Shown here one piece after another: positions 1 to 9,684 of a stretch of 64,000 nucleotides of DNA. Numbering within the stretch: the stretch's first letter is position 1; each line of letters begins with the position of its first letter. This stretch comes from Lactococcus sp. S-13 (GTDB taxonomy: Bacteria; Bacillota; Bacilli; Lactobacillales; Streptococcaceae), in NCBI RefSeq assembly GCF_004210295.1, contig NZ_SDAK01000001.1, forward strand, positions 2,046,001-2,110,000, in the 5' to 3' direction. Below the pieces are notes generated by a model. It ran no database searches, was not told the DNA's origin, and saw only the letters and a program-made list of their open reading frames with translations. The translations under genes were made by a program, and so were the position numbers.

Positions 1-1880
1 TAAAGCAACAGGTCTTGGGAGATAGTGTTACTTTCCAACGAAAAGCCAGTGAGATTGTGTATGCTCTAGCGCTCAATAACTACCTCAGCAAAGATCAGAT
101 TTTGACGGACTACCTCAATGTTTCTCCTTTTGGTCGGAACAATAAAGGACAAAATATTGCGGGGGTAGAAGAAGCAGCTCGAGGGATTTTCGGCAAGTCG
201 GCAAAAGATTTAACAGTCCCAGAAGCAGCATTCATTGCAGGTTTACCACAAAGTCCAATTGTTTATTCTCCTTACGCGGCTGATGGTTCTTTGAAATCAA
301 AAGAAAACATGAGCTATGGACTCGCCCGACAAAAAGATGTCCTCTTTAATCTTTATCGTGGGGGCTACCTTTCAAAAGCGGACTATGAAAAATACAAAGC
401 TTACGATATTTCTCAAGAATTTTTACCAACAGCTCCAGCAGAATCTCAAGAACACGGCTATCTCTACAATGTGGCCTACACTGAAGCGGTCACAAAAGTT
501 TATAATTATTTAATCCAGCGAGATAAAGTCTCGGCGACTGCTCTTGGTAATGACACAACTAAGGAACACTATCAAAATCTGGCTGAGCAAGCCCTGCAAA
601 ACGGTGGCTACACAGTCACAACGACAATCAATCAAGCGGTTTATACAGGAATGCAAAACGCCGTTGCTAACTACGGAAGTTTGATGCAAGACGGCACAGG
701 GATAATCCAGACCGGTAATGTTTTGATGGATAATAAAACTGGTGCTGTATATGGTTTCATTGGCGGTTTAGACTATTCAAGCAATCAAGTCAACCATGCT
801 TTTGATACCGAACGTTCTCCTGGTTCTTCAATCAAGCCAATTCTCGCCTATGGTCCAGCCATTGACATGGGGTTGATGGGTTCTGCTAGCGTACTGTCTA
901 ATTATCCAGCCAAATATAGCAGTGGTCAAGACATTGAACACGTTGGCTCAACTGGAACAGCCATGATGCCTTTTTCAGAAGCGCTCAATGTGTCCTATAA
1001 CATTCCAGCCTATTGGACTTATCAAACCATTTTAAAAACAGGAAAATCTGTTGAACCTTATATGACCAAAATGGGATATGAGATTTCCGATTATTCAGTT
1101 GAATCACTGCCACTTGGCGGTGGGGTAGATCCAACTGTTGTTCAGCATACTAATGGTTACCAAACTTTGGCCAATGGTGGGAAGTACGAACCTTGGTATA
1201 TCGTTGATAGTATCAAAGATGATACTGGGAAAGTAATTTATCAACACAAGGACACGGGAGGCACACAGGTATATTCCGAAGCGACCTCAACGATTATGGA
1301 ATATATGCTCCAAGATGCGATTAAAGCTCAAAAAACGAGTAAGTTCTATAGCAATCTACAAGCAATTAACCCTGCTCTGGCTTCTGGGGTACAATGGGCC
1401 GGAAAAACAGGGACAACAGATAACTATACAGACGTTTGGATGATGCTGTCAACACCTACCGTAACCCTTGGTGGTTGGGCTGGTCACGATGATAATTCTC
1501 CGATGTCAAGCAACTCAGGTTATATCAATAATGCAGCTTACATGGCACAGCTCGTGAATGCAATCAATGCGGCAGACCCAGCTATTTTGGGAGCCGGAAA
1601 ATCATTCCCAGACCCTAATCAGGATGCTAATGTCACTAAGAGTAAAGTCTTAGTGAGTACAGGTGAGAAAGCTGGAAAAGTCTCAGTTAAACTAGCTAAT
1701 GGAAAAACTCAAGAGGTCAATCTTGAGGGAGACACGACAACGAGTTTTTGGGCTACAAAAGCGGGAGCGCCTGCGACGAGCTACAATTTCTCAATCGGGG
1801 GATCAGCTAGTGACTTAGCAGATGCTTGGAAAAAGATTTTACCAAGTGTTGACTTTGGAGCAGCTGCTAAAAGTAATTAA
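1..1880 (+). CDS. pbp1b: Class A penicillin-binding protein (PBP1b-like), 5'-truncated by the window
   Basis: Bifunctional peptidoglycan synthase that polymerises lipid II and cross-links stem peptides at the outer face of the membrane. The frame is open from nt 3 (KQQVLGDSVTF), so the gene starts upstream and the TM anchor and first part of the GT51 domain are missing. The end of the glycosyltransferase domain is present (TDYLNVSPFGRNN, GIFGKSAKDLTVPEAAFIAG). Transpeptidase motifs follow: SSIK near nt 825-836, SYN near nt 993-1001 and KTG near nt 1403-1411. The tail is an S/T/A-rich extension. The order of motifs is that of streptococcal PBP1b; assignment to PBP1b rather than another class A PBP rests on remembered similarity. 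Confidence 0.92.
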   Translation, partial: KQQVLGDSVTFQRKASEIVYALALNNYLSKDQILTDYLNVSPFGRNNKGQNIAGVEEAARGIFGKSAKDLTVPEAAFIAGLPQSPIVYSPYAADGSLKSKENMSYGLARQKDVLFNLYRGGYLSKADYEKYKAYDISQEFLPTAPAESQEHGYLYNVAYTEAVTKVYNYLIQRDKVSATALGNDTTKEHYQNLAEQALQNGGYTVTTTINQAVYTGMQNAVANYGSLMQDGTGIIQTGNVLMDNKTGAVYGFIGGLDYSSNQVNHAFDTERSPGSSIKPILAYGPAIDMGLMGSASVLSNYPAKYSSGQDIEHVGSTGTAMMPFSEALNVSYNIPAYWTYQTILKTGKSVEPYMTKMGYEISDYSVESLPLGGGVDPTVVQHTNGYQTLANGGKYEPWYIVDSIKDDTGKVIYQHKDTGGTQVYSEATSTIMEYMLQDAIKAQKTSKFYSNLQAINPALASGVQWAGKTGTTDNYTDVWMMLSTPTVTLGGWAGHDDNSPMSSNSGYINNAAYMAQLVNAINAADPAILGAGKSFPDPNQDANVTKSKVLVSTGEKAGKVSVKLANGKTQEVNLEGDTTTSFWATKAGAPATSYNFSIGGSASDLADAWKKILPSVDFGAAAKSN

Positions 1881-1884
1881 AAAC

Positions 1885-1924
1885 AAAAAAGACACTAGGA
1901 ATTTGATTTGCCTAGTGTCTTTTT
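1885..1924. terminator. Bidirectional rho-independent terminator
   Basis: Stem GACACTAGG (1891-1899) / CCTAGTGTC (1911-1919), with an A-run before and a T-run after, between the convergent PBP gene and pepA. It can serve both strands. Confidence 0.85.
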
Positions 1925-1944
1925 GTTTGATGTAGAGCTAAAAA

Positions 1945-3012
1945 TTAGTAATTTTTAACTTGACTAACTTTTTCAGCGTCTAATGAGCTAACGATTGCAC
2001 GCAAGAAGTTTTGTGCGTGGTTAAAATCATCAAGATTAAAAATAGTTTGATGGCTGTGGATGTAACGTGCAACTACACCGATGGTTGTTGACGGAACACC
2101 TTCATTTGCCAAGTGTGCAGCGCCAGCATCTGTGCCACCTTTTGCCATATAAACTTGTGTTTTGATTTGAGCTTGTTGAGCAGTGTCAATCAGGAAGTTT
2201 TTCATTCCTGGCAGCATGATGTGACCAGGATCGAAAAGGCGCAAGATTGTACCTTGACCAAGGCGGCCGTTATCATCGCCAAAGGTATCACTGGCTGGTG
2301 AACAGTCAACGGCAAAGAAAAGATCAGGGTTGAATTTTGTAGTAGATACTTTTGCTCCACGAAGTCCAACTTCTTCTTGGACATTGGCACCAATAATTAG
2401 AGTTACTGGCAATTCTTTGTCTGCCAAGAATTCAAGGAGTTCAAGAACCATAAGACATCCATAGCGATTATCCCAAGCTTTAGAAATGACATTTTTACCA
2501 TTAGCAGCAAGAATTGTTTCTGTTTCAGGAATGATAACATCCCCTTGTTCTACACCATATTCACGAGCTTGAGCAGCATCTTCGAAAGCGCCATCGAATA
2601 CAATATCAGAAACAGCAGGCATTTGTGGGGTAGCACCCGTGCCACGTAAGAGATGCGGAGGCAGACCACCTGTGACAACTGGAATTTTTTTCCCATCGCG
2701 CGTAAACAAGCTAAAGCGTTGACCAGAAATAACAAGTGGATTCCAACCACCAAGTGGAACAACACGGAAAGTTCCGTCAGCTTTGATACTGCTGACCATA
2801 AAACCAACTTCATCCATGTGAGCAGCAACCATAATCCGAGGTGCATCTGCGACTTTTGATGTTTTAGTAACAAAGATACCACCAAGTCCATCGAATTCAG
2901 GTTGATAGCCAAGTTCAATCATACGTTTTTTGAGATATTCACGAACAGGGCCTTCAAAGCCAGATGTAGCCTGAATTTCAGTCAGTGCTTTAATTTTGTC
3001 AAAAAGTTCCAT
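1945..3012 (-). CDS. pepA: Glutamyl aminopeptidase, M42 family
   Basis: Cytoplasmic metallo-aminopeptidase of the M42 family, which removes N-terminal Glu/Asp from peptides. Metal-ligand and catalytic signatures are visible: AAHMDEVGF, WDNRYG, NVQEEVGLRGA, AVDCSPA and the late His in YIHSHQTIF. The reading frame opens at a TTG at 3024, but the ATG at 3012 (MELFDKIKAL) lies 5 nt after a GGAGGA Shine-Dalgarno, giving 355 aa, the family length. A copy of the CTGACG repeat and a -10 box shared with the divergent gene lie in its upstream region, so the mRNA leader (about 65 nt) probably carries the CTGACG/CATCAG hairpin. Confidence 0.93.
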   Translation of the reverse strand: MELFDKIKALTEIQATSGFEGPVREYLKKRMIELGYQPEFDGLGGIFVTKTSKVADAPRIMVAAHMDEVGFMVSSIKADGTFRVVPLGGWNPLVISGQRFSLFTRDGKKIPVVTGGLPPHLLRGTGATPQMPAVSDIVFDGAFEDAAQAREYGVEQGDVIIPETETILAANGKNVISKAWDNRYGCLMVLELLEFLADKELPVTLIIGANVQEEVGLRGAKVSTTKFNPDLFFAVDCSPASDTFGDDNGRLGQGTILRLFDPGHIMLPGMKNFLIDTAQQAQIKTQVYMAKGGTDAGAAHLANEGVPSTTIGVVARYIHSHQTIFNLDDFNHAQNFLRAIVSSLDAEKVSQVKNY

Positions 3013-3040
3013 TTTTTCCTCCAAAAGTTAAGAAATTTTA

Positions 3041-3068
3041 CTGATGAAAGCCGTCAGCAATTTTTTTA
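3041..3068. repeat. CTGACG-family repeat in the pepA leader
   Basis: CTGATG and CGTCAG arms (3041-3057) around a 5-nt loop, followed by CAATTTTTT. Member of the dispersed intergenic family; here it lies between the pepA start and its -10 box. Confidence 0.6.
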
Positions 3069-3078
3069 ATGATTTACA

Positions 3079-3090
3079 CTATAATTATAG
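3079..3090. promoter_or_regulatory. Symmetric -10 element serving divergent promoters
   Basis: CTATAATTATAG reads TATAAT on the plus strand (3080-3085) and TATAAT on the minus strand (3084-3089). The minus copy is the likely -10 of pepA. A second plus-strand extended -10 (TGTTAAAAT, 3100-3108) lies closer to the downstream gene. Confidence 0.55.
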
Positions 3091-3099
3091 CAGGAAATA

Positions 3100-3108
3100 T
3101 GTTAAAAT
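3100..3108 (+). promoter_or_regulatory. Extended -10 of a putative leaderless mRNA
   Basis: TGTTAAAAT followed by 6 nt and then the ATG at 3115. No Shine-Dalgarno precedes this ATG at usable spacing. Confidence 0.5.
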
Positions 3109-3114
3109 TTCCAT

Positions 3115-3405
3115 ATGAAAAAAATACTGAAGTTTGGTTTGGGACTCATCGCAAGTGCGACGGTTGCTCACGTGGCTTATCATACCTACAAAAACATGGA
3201 AGAGAATCTCTTGCGTGAGCTGACGGACACTATCCGTAAGCATTTTTCTGGACGGCAAATTGATGCGGTCTGGATTTTTGAAGATCCCAAAGATGGCGCG
3301 CTGTTTGAAGGAGGAATTGTAAGTGAAAATCTCGCTATTTCTTTTGATATTGATGCCAAAACTTTAGAAATTTTTGAAAAAAATGAGGAACAGTTAATCG
3401 TTTAA
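3115..3405 (+). CDS. DUF4651-type small membrane-anchored protein
   Basis: 96 aa of unknown function. An N-terminal hydrophobic segment (residues 6-20, LKFGLGLIASATVAH) is followed by a polar domain ending IFEKNEEQLIV. I recognise the family as DUF4651, usually found beside pepA, a thioredoxin and ytpR in streptococci and lactococci, the same order as here. The start lacks a Shine-Dalgarno and sits 6 nt after an extended -10, which suggests a leaderless message. The family name is from memory; the neighbourhood is what the sequence shows. Confidence 0.8.
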   Translation: MKKILKFGLGLIASATVAHVAYHTYKNMEENLLRELTDTIRKHFSGRQIDAVWIFEDPKDGALFEGGIVSENLAISFDIDAKTLEIFEKNEEQLIV

Positions 3406-3443
3406 CTGTTATCTAGGAATTTTCACAAGAAAGGAAAATAATT

Positions 3444-3761
3444 ATGATTATCCCAGAAAATATTGAAAGCTTAGCAGAATTAGTTAAAGCATCAGGAAAA
3501 CGTGTCTTCTTTTTCACAGCTGACTGGTGTGGTGACTGTAACTTTATCAAACCCAAAATGCCTGAAATAGAAGCTGAAAACCCAGAGTTTGAATTTGTGC
3601 AAGTTGATCGTGACGAATACATGGATGTCGCAGTAGAATGGGGCATCATGGGCATTCCAAGTTTTGTTGTTCTTGAAGATGGCAAAGAAACTGCGCGTTT
3701 GGTCAATAAATTACGCAAAACAAAAGAAGAAGTTAATAACTTTTTAGCAAGCGCTAAGTAA
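3444..3761 (+). CDS. Thioredoxin-family protein (YtpP-like)
   Basis: 105 aa thioredoxin fold with the redox motif WCGDC (residues 28-32) and the cis-Pro loop MGIPSFVVL. Being short and without a signal peptide, it should act in the cytoplasm as a disulfide reductase. It lies 38 nt after the DUF4651 gene, with AAGAAAGGA upstream of the ATG, and is probably in one unit with it. The WCGDC variant replaces the WCGPC of main thioredoxin, so the substrate is open. Confidence 0.88.
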   Translation: MIIPENIESLAELVKASGKRVFFFTADWCGDCNFIKPKMPEIEAENPEFEFVQVDRDEYMDVAVEWGIMGIPSFVVLEDGKETARLVNKLRKTKEEVNNFLASAK

Positions 3762-3773
3762 AAATGCGCCCAA

Positions 3774-3801
3774 TTTACTGACGAAAAAATACGTCAGTAA
3801 A
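3774..3801. repeat. CTGACG-family inverted repeat
   Basis: Perfect 10-bp arms TTTACTGACG / CGTCAGTAAA around 8 nt (AAAAAATA), between the thioredoxin gene and ytpR. It may act as a processing site or weak terminator. Confidence 0.75.
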
Positions 3802-3833
3802 AATGTGAAGAAATTAAAAGGAAAATTAGGAAA

Positions 3834-4460
3834 ATGATTGCAACATATAACACAAACGTTGGCGATGTCTTAATGCTTATCGTGGCAAATGACAAAGGGC
3901 AAAAGGTGAGCTTTGAGCGCAAGGGAAAAGTCGCACGAGTGTTCGTTGAAGAAACGAAAGAAACAGTGGCTTGGAATATCTTTGAAGCTAAGAGCTTAAT
4001 CCCCAACCTATCCGTTAATGGACAAGTTGAATTATCAGCAGATGACATTGAAGTATTGAATAAAGAACTTGGGAAATCAGGTTTTACTGAACTTCTTGTT
4101 CATGACATCCAAGCTAAATTCGTTGTTGCTGAAATCGTTGAAATGGAAGATCACCCAGATTCTGATCACCTTCACATCTGTAAAGTTAATGCTGGTTTTG
4201 CTGATCCGGTTCAAATTGTTTGTGGTGCGCCAAATGCAGCGGTAGGTTTAAAAACAGTTGCTGCCCTTCCAGAAGCGATGATGCCAAATGGCGCTTTGAT
4301 TTTTTCAGGTGCTTTGCGTGGTATTGCTTCTTATGGAATGCTTTGCTCAGCTCGTGAGTTAGCATTGCCAAATGCACCAGAAGTTCGTGGCATCATTGAA
4401 CTACCTGATAATCTGGTTGCTGGTACAGCGTTTGATGCAGCAACGATGTGGCAAGCTTAA
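3834..4460 (+). CDS. ytpR: YtpR-family tRNA-binding domain protein
   Basis: 208 aa. The C-terminal half is an EMAP/PheT-like tRNA-binding OB fold (VVAEIVEMEDHPDSDHLHIC, VCGAPNA, ALIFSGALRGIASYGMLCSARELAL). The N-terminal half is the DUF4479-type domain of YtpR. It resembles the N-terminus of phenylalanyl-tRNA synthetase beta but has no catalytic module. Possible role in tRNA handling or quality control is inference. It follows the thioredoxin gene as in Bacillus and streptococci. Confidence 0.88.
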   Translation: MIATYNTNVGDVLMLIVANDKGQKVSFERKGKVARVFVEETKETVAWNIFEAKSLIPNLSVNGQVELSADDIEVLNKELGKSGFTELLVHDIQAKFVVAEIVEMEDHPDSDHLHICKVNAGFADPVQIVCGAPNAAVGLKTVAALPEAMMPNGALIFSGALRGIASYGMLCSARELALPNAPEVRGIIELPDNLVAGTAFDAATMWQA

Positions 4461-4474
4461 ACTTAAAAAAATAA

Positions 4475-4506
4475 AATTCATCAGTCCATTCTGGTGGATT
4501 TTTTCT
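4475..4506 (+). terminator. Terminator after ytpR
   Basis: AATTCATCAG (4475-4484) pairs with CTGGTGGATT (4491-4500), including three G-U pairs, loop TCCATT, then TTTTTC. Confidence 0.75.
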
Positions 4507-4541
4507 TTGTCAAAAAGGTCAGTTTGACATTTCACAAAGTT

Positions 4542-4555
4542 CACAAGCGCTTTCA
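4542..4555. promoter_or_regulatory. cre-like CcpA site upstream of noxE
   Basis: CACAAGCGCTTTCA matches the core and right half of TGWAARCGYTWNCA. Two TTCACAA words (about 4531-4546) just before it resemble Rex half-sites. A TATAAT lies at 4584-4589. Confidence 0.5.
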
Positions 4556-4626
4556 TAGGAGGAAGTTCTAGCTTATGTTAAACTATAATAAGTAAAACAA
4601 ATTTTACAAAAAGGAGATTTTCCAAC

Positions 4627-5964
4627 ATGAAAATCGTGGTTCTCGGAACAAACCATGCGGGTATTGCCGCAGCAAATACTTTACTAGACAATTATCCAGG
4701 TCATGAAATCGTGATGATTGACCGCAATAACAACATGAGCTATTTGGGCTGTGGAACGGCGATTTGGGTTGGTCGCCAGATTGAAAAACCTGACGAATTA
4801 TTTTATGCAAAACCAGCTGATTTTGAGGCAAAAGGAGCTAAAATTTTGACTGAAACAGAAGTTTCAGAGATTGATTTTGCTAAAAAAGAAGTTCACGCAA
4901 GAACAAAATCAGGTGAAGAAATCATCGAAACTTATGACAAACTTGTTTTAGCAACAGGTTCACGACCAATTATCCCTAATTTACCTGGGAAAGATTTAGA
5001 AGGAATTCATTTTCTGAAGCTTTTCCAAGAAGGCCAAGCCGTTGATGAAGAATTTGCCAAAACAGAAGTCAAACGTGTCGCTGTTATTGGAGCAGGCTAT
5101 ATCGGGACTGAAATTGCCGAAGCGGCAAGTCGTCGGGGTAAAGAAGTTTTACTTTTTGACGCAGAATCAACATCTCTTGCCTCTTATTATGATCCCGAGT
5201 TTGCCCAAACTATGGATAAAAATTTGCAAGAGCATGGCATTGAGCTTCATTTTGGTGAATTTGCTAAAGAATTTAAAGGAAACAATGGCCGTGTATCACA
5301 AATCGTGACGGACAAAGCTTCTTATGATGTAGATCTTGTTATTAACTGTATCGGTTTTACGGCTAATAGCGCCTTGGCTGCAGATCATTTGGACACTCTC
5401 AATAATGGTGCAATCAAAGTCGATAAACATCAACAATCCAGTGATCCTGATGTGTATGCTGTTGGTGACGTGGCAACGATTTATTCGAATGCTTTGCAAG
5501 ATTTTACCTACATTGCCCTCGCCTCTAATGCAGTTCGCTCAGGGATTGTTGCGGGACATAATATTGGAGGAACACCGCTCGAGTCAGCGGGTGTGCAAGG
5601 ATCAAATGGGATTTCTATCTTTGGCTACCACATGACCTCAACTGGTTTTTCGCTTAAAGCAGCTAAAAAGGCGGGATTTGATGTGGCTTATACTGACTTT
5701 GAAGATAAGCAAAAAGCTTGGTTCTTTCACGAGGATAATGACAGCGTTAAAATTCGGATTGTTTATGAAAAAGAGAGTCGCCGTATTGTAGGTGCTCAGC
5801 TGGCAAGTTACAGTGAAATCATTGGCGGAAATATCAATATGTTTAGCTTGGCTATTCAAGATCAAAAAACAGTGGATGATATTGCTTTACTTGATTTGTT
5901 CTTCTTGCCTCACTTCAACAGTCCTTATAACTATATGACTGTTGCCGCTTTAAATGCTAAATAA
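4627..5964 (+). CDS. noxE: NADH oxidase, water-forming, FAD-dependent
   Basis: 445 aa flavoprotein that reduces O2 to water with NADH, regenerating NAD+ during aerobic growth. Seen: N-terminal FAD motif VVLGTNHAGIAAA, active-site Cys near residue 42 in YLGCGTAIWVG, the TGSRPIIP segment, NADH-binding VIGAGYIGTEIAE and C-terminal FAD segment VYAVGDVA. The single redox Cys fits the H2O-forming Nox class of lactic acid bacteria. It has its own promoter region with a cre-like site, so sugar-dependent control is likely. Confidence 0.93.
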   Translation: MKIVVLGTNHAGIAAANTLLDNYPGHEIVMIDRNNNMSYLGCGTAIWVGRQIEKPDELFYAKPADFEAKGAKILTETEVSEIDFAKKEVHARTKSGEEIIETYDKLVLATGSRPIIPNLPGKDLEGIHFLKLFQEGQAVDEEFAKTEVKRVAVIGAGYIGTEIAEAASRRGKEVLLFDAESTSLASYYDPEFAQTMDKNLQEHGIELHFGEFAKEFKGNNGRVSQIVTDKASYDVDLVINCIGFTANSALAADHLDTLNNGAIKVDKHQQSSDPDVYAVGDVATIYSNALQDFTYIALASNAVRSGIVAGHNIGGTPLESAGVQGSNGISIFGYHMTSTGFSLKAAKKAGFDVAYTDFEDKQKAWFFHEDNDSVKIRIVYEKESRRIVGAQLASYSEIIGGNINMFSLAIQDQKTVDDIALLDLFFLPHFNSPYNYMTVAALNAK

Positions 5965-6033
5965 AGTCTTTTAAACTTGCTCATAAATTGGGCAGGTTTT
6001 TTTATTTAAAAATGGTGACATTTTCCTTTAATT

Positions 6034-6041
6034 TTCGTATA
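6034..6041 (+). promoter_or_regulatory. Possible ComX (com-box) promoter element before ssb
   Basis: TTCGTATA, 22 nt before the ATG, is two changes from the streptococcal com-box TACGAATA and follows T-rich DNA, as com-boxes do. It is a pattern match only. Confidence 0.4.
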
Positions 6042-6062
6042 GAAGATTAGGAGGAAAGTATA

Positions 6063-6452
6063 ATGAACAAAACAATGCTTATTGGTCGTTTGACCAGCAC
6101 ACCAGAAATTTCGAAAACGACCAATGAAAAATCCTATGTCCGAACGACTTTGGCCGTTAATCGACGCTATAAAAATGAAAATGGGGAACGAGAAACAGAT
6201 TTTATTTCAATTGTTTTGTGGGGAAAACAAGCAGAAAGTCTGGTTTCTTATGCTAAAAAAGGGACTTTGATTTCCGTAGAAGGCGAGATTCGGACACGCA
6301 ATTATTTGGACAAACAAAATCAAAAACATTATGTCACTGAAATTTTGATTTTAACTTATGATGTGTTGGAAAGTCGAGCGACAATTGCTCACCGAGAAAA
6401 TACAGCAAGACTGGAGGAAACTGTGCTTGAAGCGGAAGAATTGCCCTTTTAA
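6063..6452 (+). CDS. ssbB: Single-stranded DNA-binding protein, short (competence-type) SsbB
   Basis: 129 aa OB-fold protein (MNKTMLIGRLTSTPEI, VRTTLAVNRRYKNENGERETDFISIVLWGKQAE). It is shorter than the main SSB and ends EAEELPF, an acidic partner-binding tip. Short SSBs upstream of groESL are found in streptococci, where ssbB is a late competence gene. A com-box-like -10 lies upstream and AGGAGGAAAGT is the ribosome-binding site. Competence control is inferred from context. Confidence 0.85.
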   Translation: MNKTMLIGRLTSTPEISKTTNEKSYVRTTLAVNRRYKNENGERETDFISIVLWGKQAESLVSYAKKGTLISVEGEIRTRNYLDKQNQKHYVTEILILTYDVLESRATIAHRENTARLEETVLEAEELPF

Positions 6453-6515
6453 ATCGTGAGGAATGATAGCGATTTCTTTTTATTGATAAAAAATAGAAAT
6501 TTTAGAGGTTTTTTC

Positions 6516-6544
6516 TTGACTAAATTTGACCATTGAGATAAAAT
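6516..6544 (+). promoter_or_regulatory. groESL promoter
   Basis: TTGACT (6516-6521), 17-nt spacer, TAAAAT (6539-6544). The CIRCE operator lies 10 nt downstream. Confidence 0.8.
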
Positions 6545-6554
6545 AAGAATTGGG

Positions 6555-6581
6555 TTAGCACTCAATGATATAGAGTGCTAA
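6555..6581. promoter_or_regulatory. CIRCE operator (HrcA)
   Basis: TTAGCACTC-N9-GAGTGCTAA, exact match to the consensus inverted repeat bound by HrcA. Heat-shock control of groESL follows. Confidence 0.97.
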
Positions 6582-6606
6582 AAAATAAAAAATGGAGGAA
6601 ATTAAA

Positions 6607-6891
6607 ATGTTGAAACCTTTAGAGAATCGCGTGGTTTTACGTGTAAAACAAGAAGAGGAAAAATCAATTGGTGGGATTGTCTTAACAAGCGCCTCACAAG
6701 AAAAACCTCAAACAGCTGAAGTGGTTGCTGTCGGTGCAGGAAAAACAACGAATCATGGGACACTGATTTCTCCAGTAGTAAAAGTTGGGGATACAGTAAT
6801 CTTTGAAAAATTTGCTGGAACGACAGTAAAAATGGACGGTGAAGAGTTCTTGATTCTCAAAGATTCAGACCTTCTGGCGATTGTTGAGTAA
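6607..6891 (+). CDS. groES: Co-chaperonin GroES
   Basis: 94 aa heptameric lid of the GroEL chaperonin. Motifs LKPLENRVVLRV, SIGGIVLTS and the C-terminal FLILKDSDLLAIVE are typical. An upstream in-frame ATG at 6592 overlaps the Shine-Dalgarno (GGAGGA), so the ATG at 6607 (MLKPLEN) is the real start. CIRCE precedes it and groEL follows after 89 nt. Confidence 0.96.
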   Translation: MLKPLENRVVLRVKQEEEKSIGGIVLTSASQEKPQTAEVVAVGAGKTTNHGTLISPVVKVGDTVIFEKFAGTTVKMDGEEFLILKDSDLLAIVE

Positions 6892-6947
6892 TCACTTAAA
6901 GCGCAATCTACTGATTGCCTTTTACAATTGTCTAAATAATCAATTAA

Positions 6948-8606
<1,659 letters not shown>

Positions 8607-8610
8607 GAAT

Positions 8611-8640
8611 AAAAAAGAACCCTATCAAGGGTTCTTTTTT
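8611..8640 (+). terminator. Terminator after groEL
   Basis: AAAAGAACCC-TATCAA-GGGTTCTTTT followed by TT. The leading A-run could also serve the convergent walJ transcript. Confidence 0.9.
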
Positions 8641-8649
8641 ATTGATAAA

Positions 8650-9462
8650 TTAGATGTCGTAGAGTTTACTTGCGTGTTCATGGCTTGTATCAAGAATCTT
8701 GAGGTCATTTTTAGTATCGACGTCGTGTTGTTGTAAATAACCGTCCATGGTCAAATGGGCAAGCTCTTTAATATTATTGTTCAAACTCAGGTGGCCAAGA
8801 AAAATGCGTTTTGTTTTGTTGCCTAAGACGTTGAAGGCTGCTTCGGCACCGTCTTCATTGGATAAATGGCCTTGATCGCCTAAGATACGCTGTTTTGTGC
8901 GCCACGGATAAGCACCCATGCGTAGAATTTCAATGTCATGATTTGATTCCATGAGGTAGCCGTCAGCATTTTCGATAATTCCACGCATTCGGTCAGAAAC
9001 GTAGCCAGTATCGGTCAGCATTACAAAACTTTTATTATCTTTCATGAAGCGGTAAAACTGGGGCGCAATTGCATCGTGGCTCACCCCGAAGGATTCGATA
9101 TCAATGTCGCCAAACGTCATTGTTTTACCCATTTCAAAGAGATGTTTTTGCTCAGTTGGAATTTTTCCGAGGGCATTTTTACTGTCAAGTTCAGTCCAGG
9201 TGTCTTCGTTTGCATACAAATCAATACCGTATTTTCGGGCGAGTACACCAATTCCTTTGATATGATCGCTATGTTCATGCGTAATCAAAAGGGCATCAAT
9301 GTCATGAATGTCGCGGTCAATTTCACTAAGTAAACTTTCTATTTTTTTTCCGGAGAGTCCAGCATCGACGAGAATTTTCTTTTGAGGAGTTTCCAAATAA
9401 AAAGAATTTCCTGTGGAACCAGATGCCAGAATGGAATATTTAAAGCCATTTTGTTCAGTCAT
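8650..9462 (-). CDS. walJ: MBL-fold metallohydrolase WalJ/VicX (YycJ)
   Basis: 270 aa from the ATG at 9462. Beta-lactamase-fold hydrolase with THEHSDHIKG (HxHxDH), the early motif ILASGSTGNSFYLE, TDTGYVSD and the late GHLS His. YycJ proteins are thought to be DNA or RNA 5' exonucleases linked to the WalRK system. No Shine-Dalgarno is present: TGCTACAAT on the minus strand (9470-9478) ends 7 nt before this ATG, so the gene may be leaderless and separate from walK, which has its own terminator. Frames opening further upstream (TTG 9528, ATG 9471) have no ribosome-binding site. Confidence 0.9.
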   Translation of the reverse strand: MTEQNGFKYSILASGSTGNSFYLETPQKKILVDAGLSGKKIESLLSEIDRDIHDIDALLITHEHSDHIKGIGVLARKYGIDLYANEDTWTELDSKNALGKIPTEQKHLFEMGKTMTFGDIDIESFGVSHDAIAPQFYRFMKDNKSFVMLTDTGYVSDRMRGIIENADGYLMESNHDIEILRMGAYPWRTKQRILGDQGHLSNEDGAEAAFNVLGNKTKRIFLGHLSLNNNIKELAHLTMDGYLQQHDVDTKNDLKILDTSHEHASKLYDI

Positions 9463-9469
9463 AACATTC

Positions 9470-9478
9470 ATTGTAGCA
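9470..9478 (-). promoter_or_regulatory. Extended -10 for walJ
   Basis: TGCTACAAT on the minus strand, 7 nt before the ATG at 9462, in the place where a Shine-Dalgarno would be expected. Confidence 0.5.
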
Positions 9479-9538
9479 GAAAACGGCTGGGATTTCCATG
9501 AGATATTTTTAAAATTGAATAAAAGCAATACTGTAATC

Positions 9539-9620
9539 AGAGAAATTGCTGACGAAAAGCATTCAGCAAAAAAATTTACTGACGTAAATCAAAAAAGTCA
9601 GAGAAAATGCTGACGTAAAT
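9539..9620. repeat. CTGACG-family array, three copies
   Basis: CTGACG at 9549, 9579 and 9610 (spacing 30 and 31). The last copy is the exact 20-mer GAGAAAATGCTGACGTAAAT (9601-9620). It lies between walK and walJ. Confidence 0.85.
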
Positions 9621-9631
9621 TGTCTAAAATA

Positions 9632-9678
9632 AAAAAGCTACTGACCAGCCCGAAAAAAGCGAGCATCCAGTAGTTTTT
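9632..9678 (-). terminator. Terminator after walK
   Basis: On the minus strand CTACTG (9673-9668) pairs with CAGTAG (9643-9638), with further GC pairing inside, followed by a T-run. It separates walK from walJ. Confidence 0.7.
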
Positions 9679-9684
9679 AGCGTT

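Noticed and set aside
4524-4589. TTGACA at 4524 with TATAAT at 4584 as one noxE promoter
   Set aside because: The spacing is far too large; only the -10 is kept as plausible.
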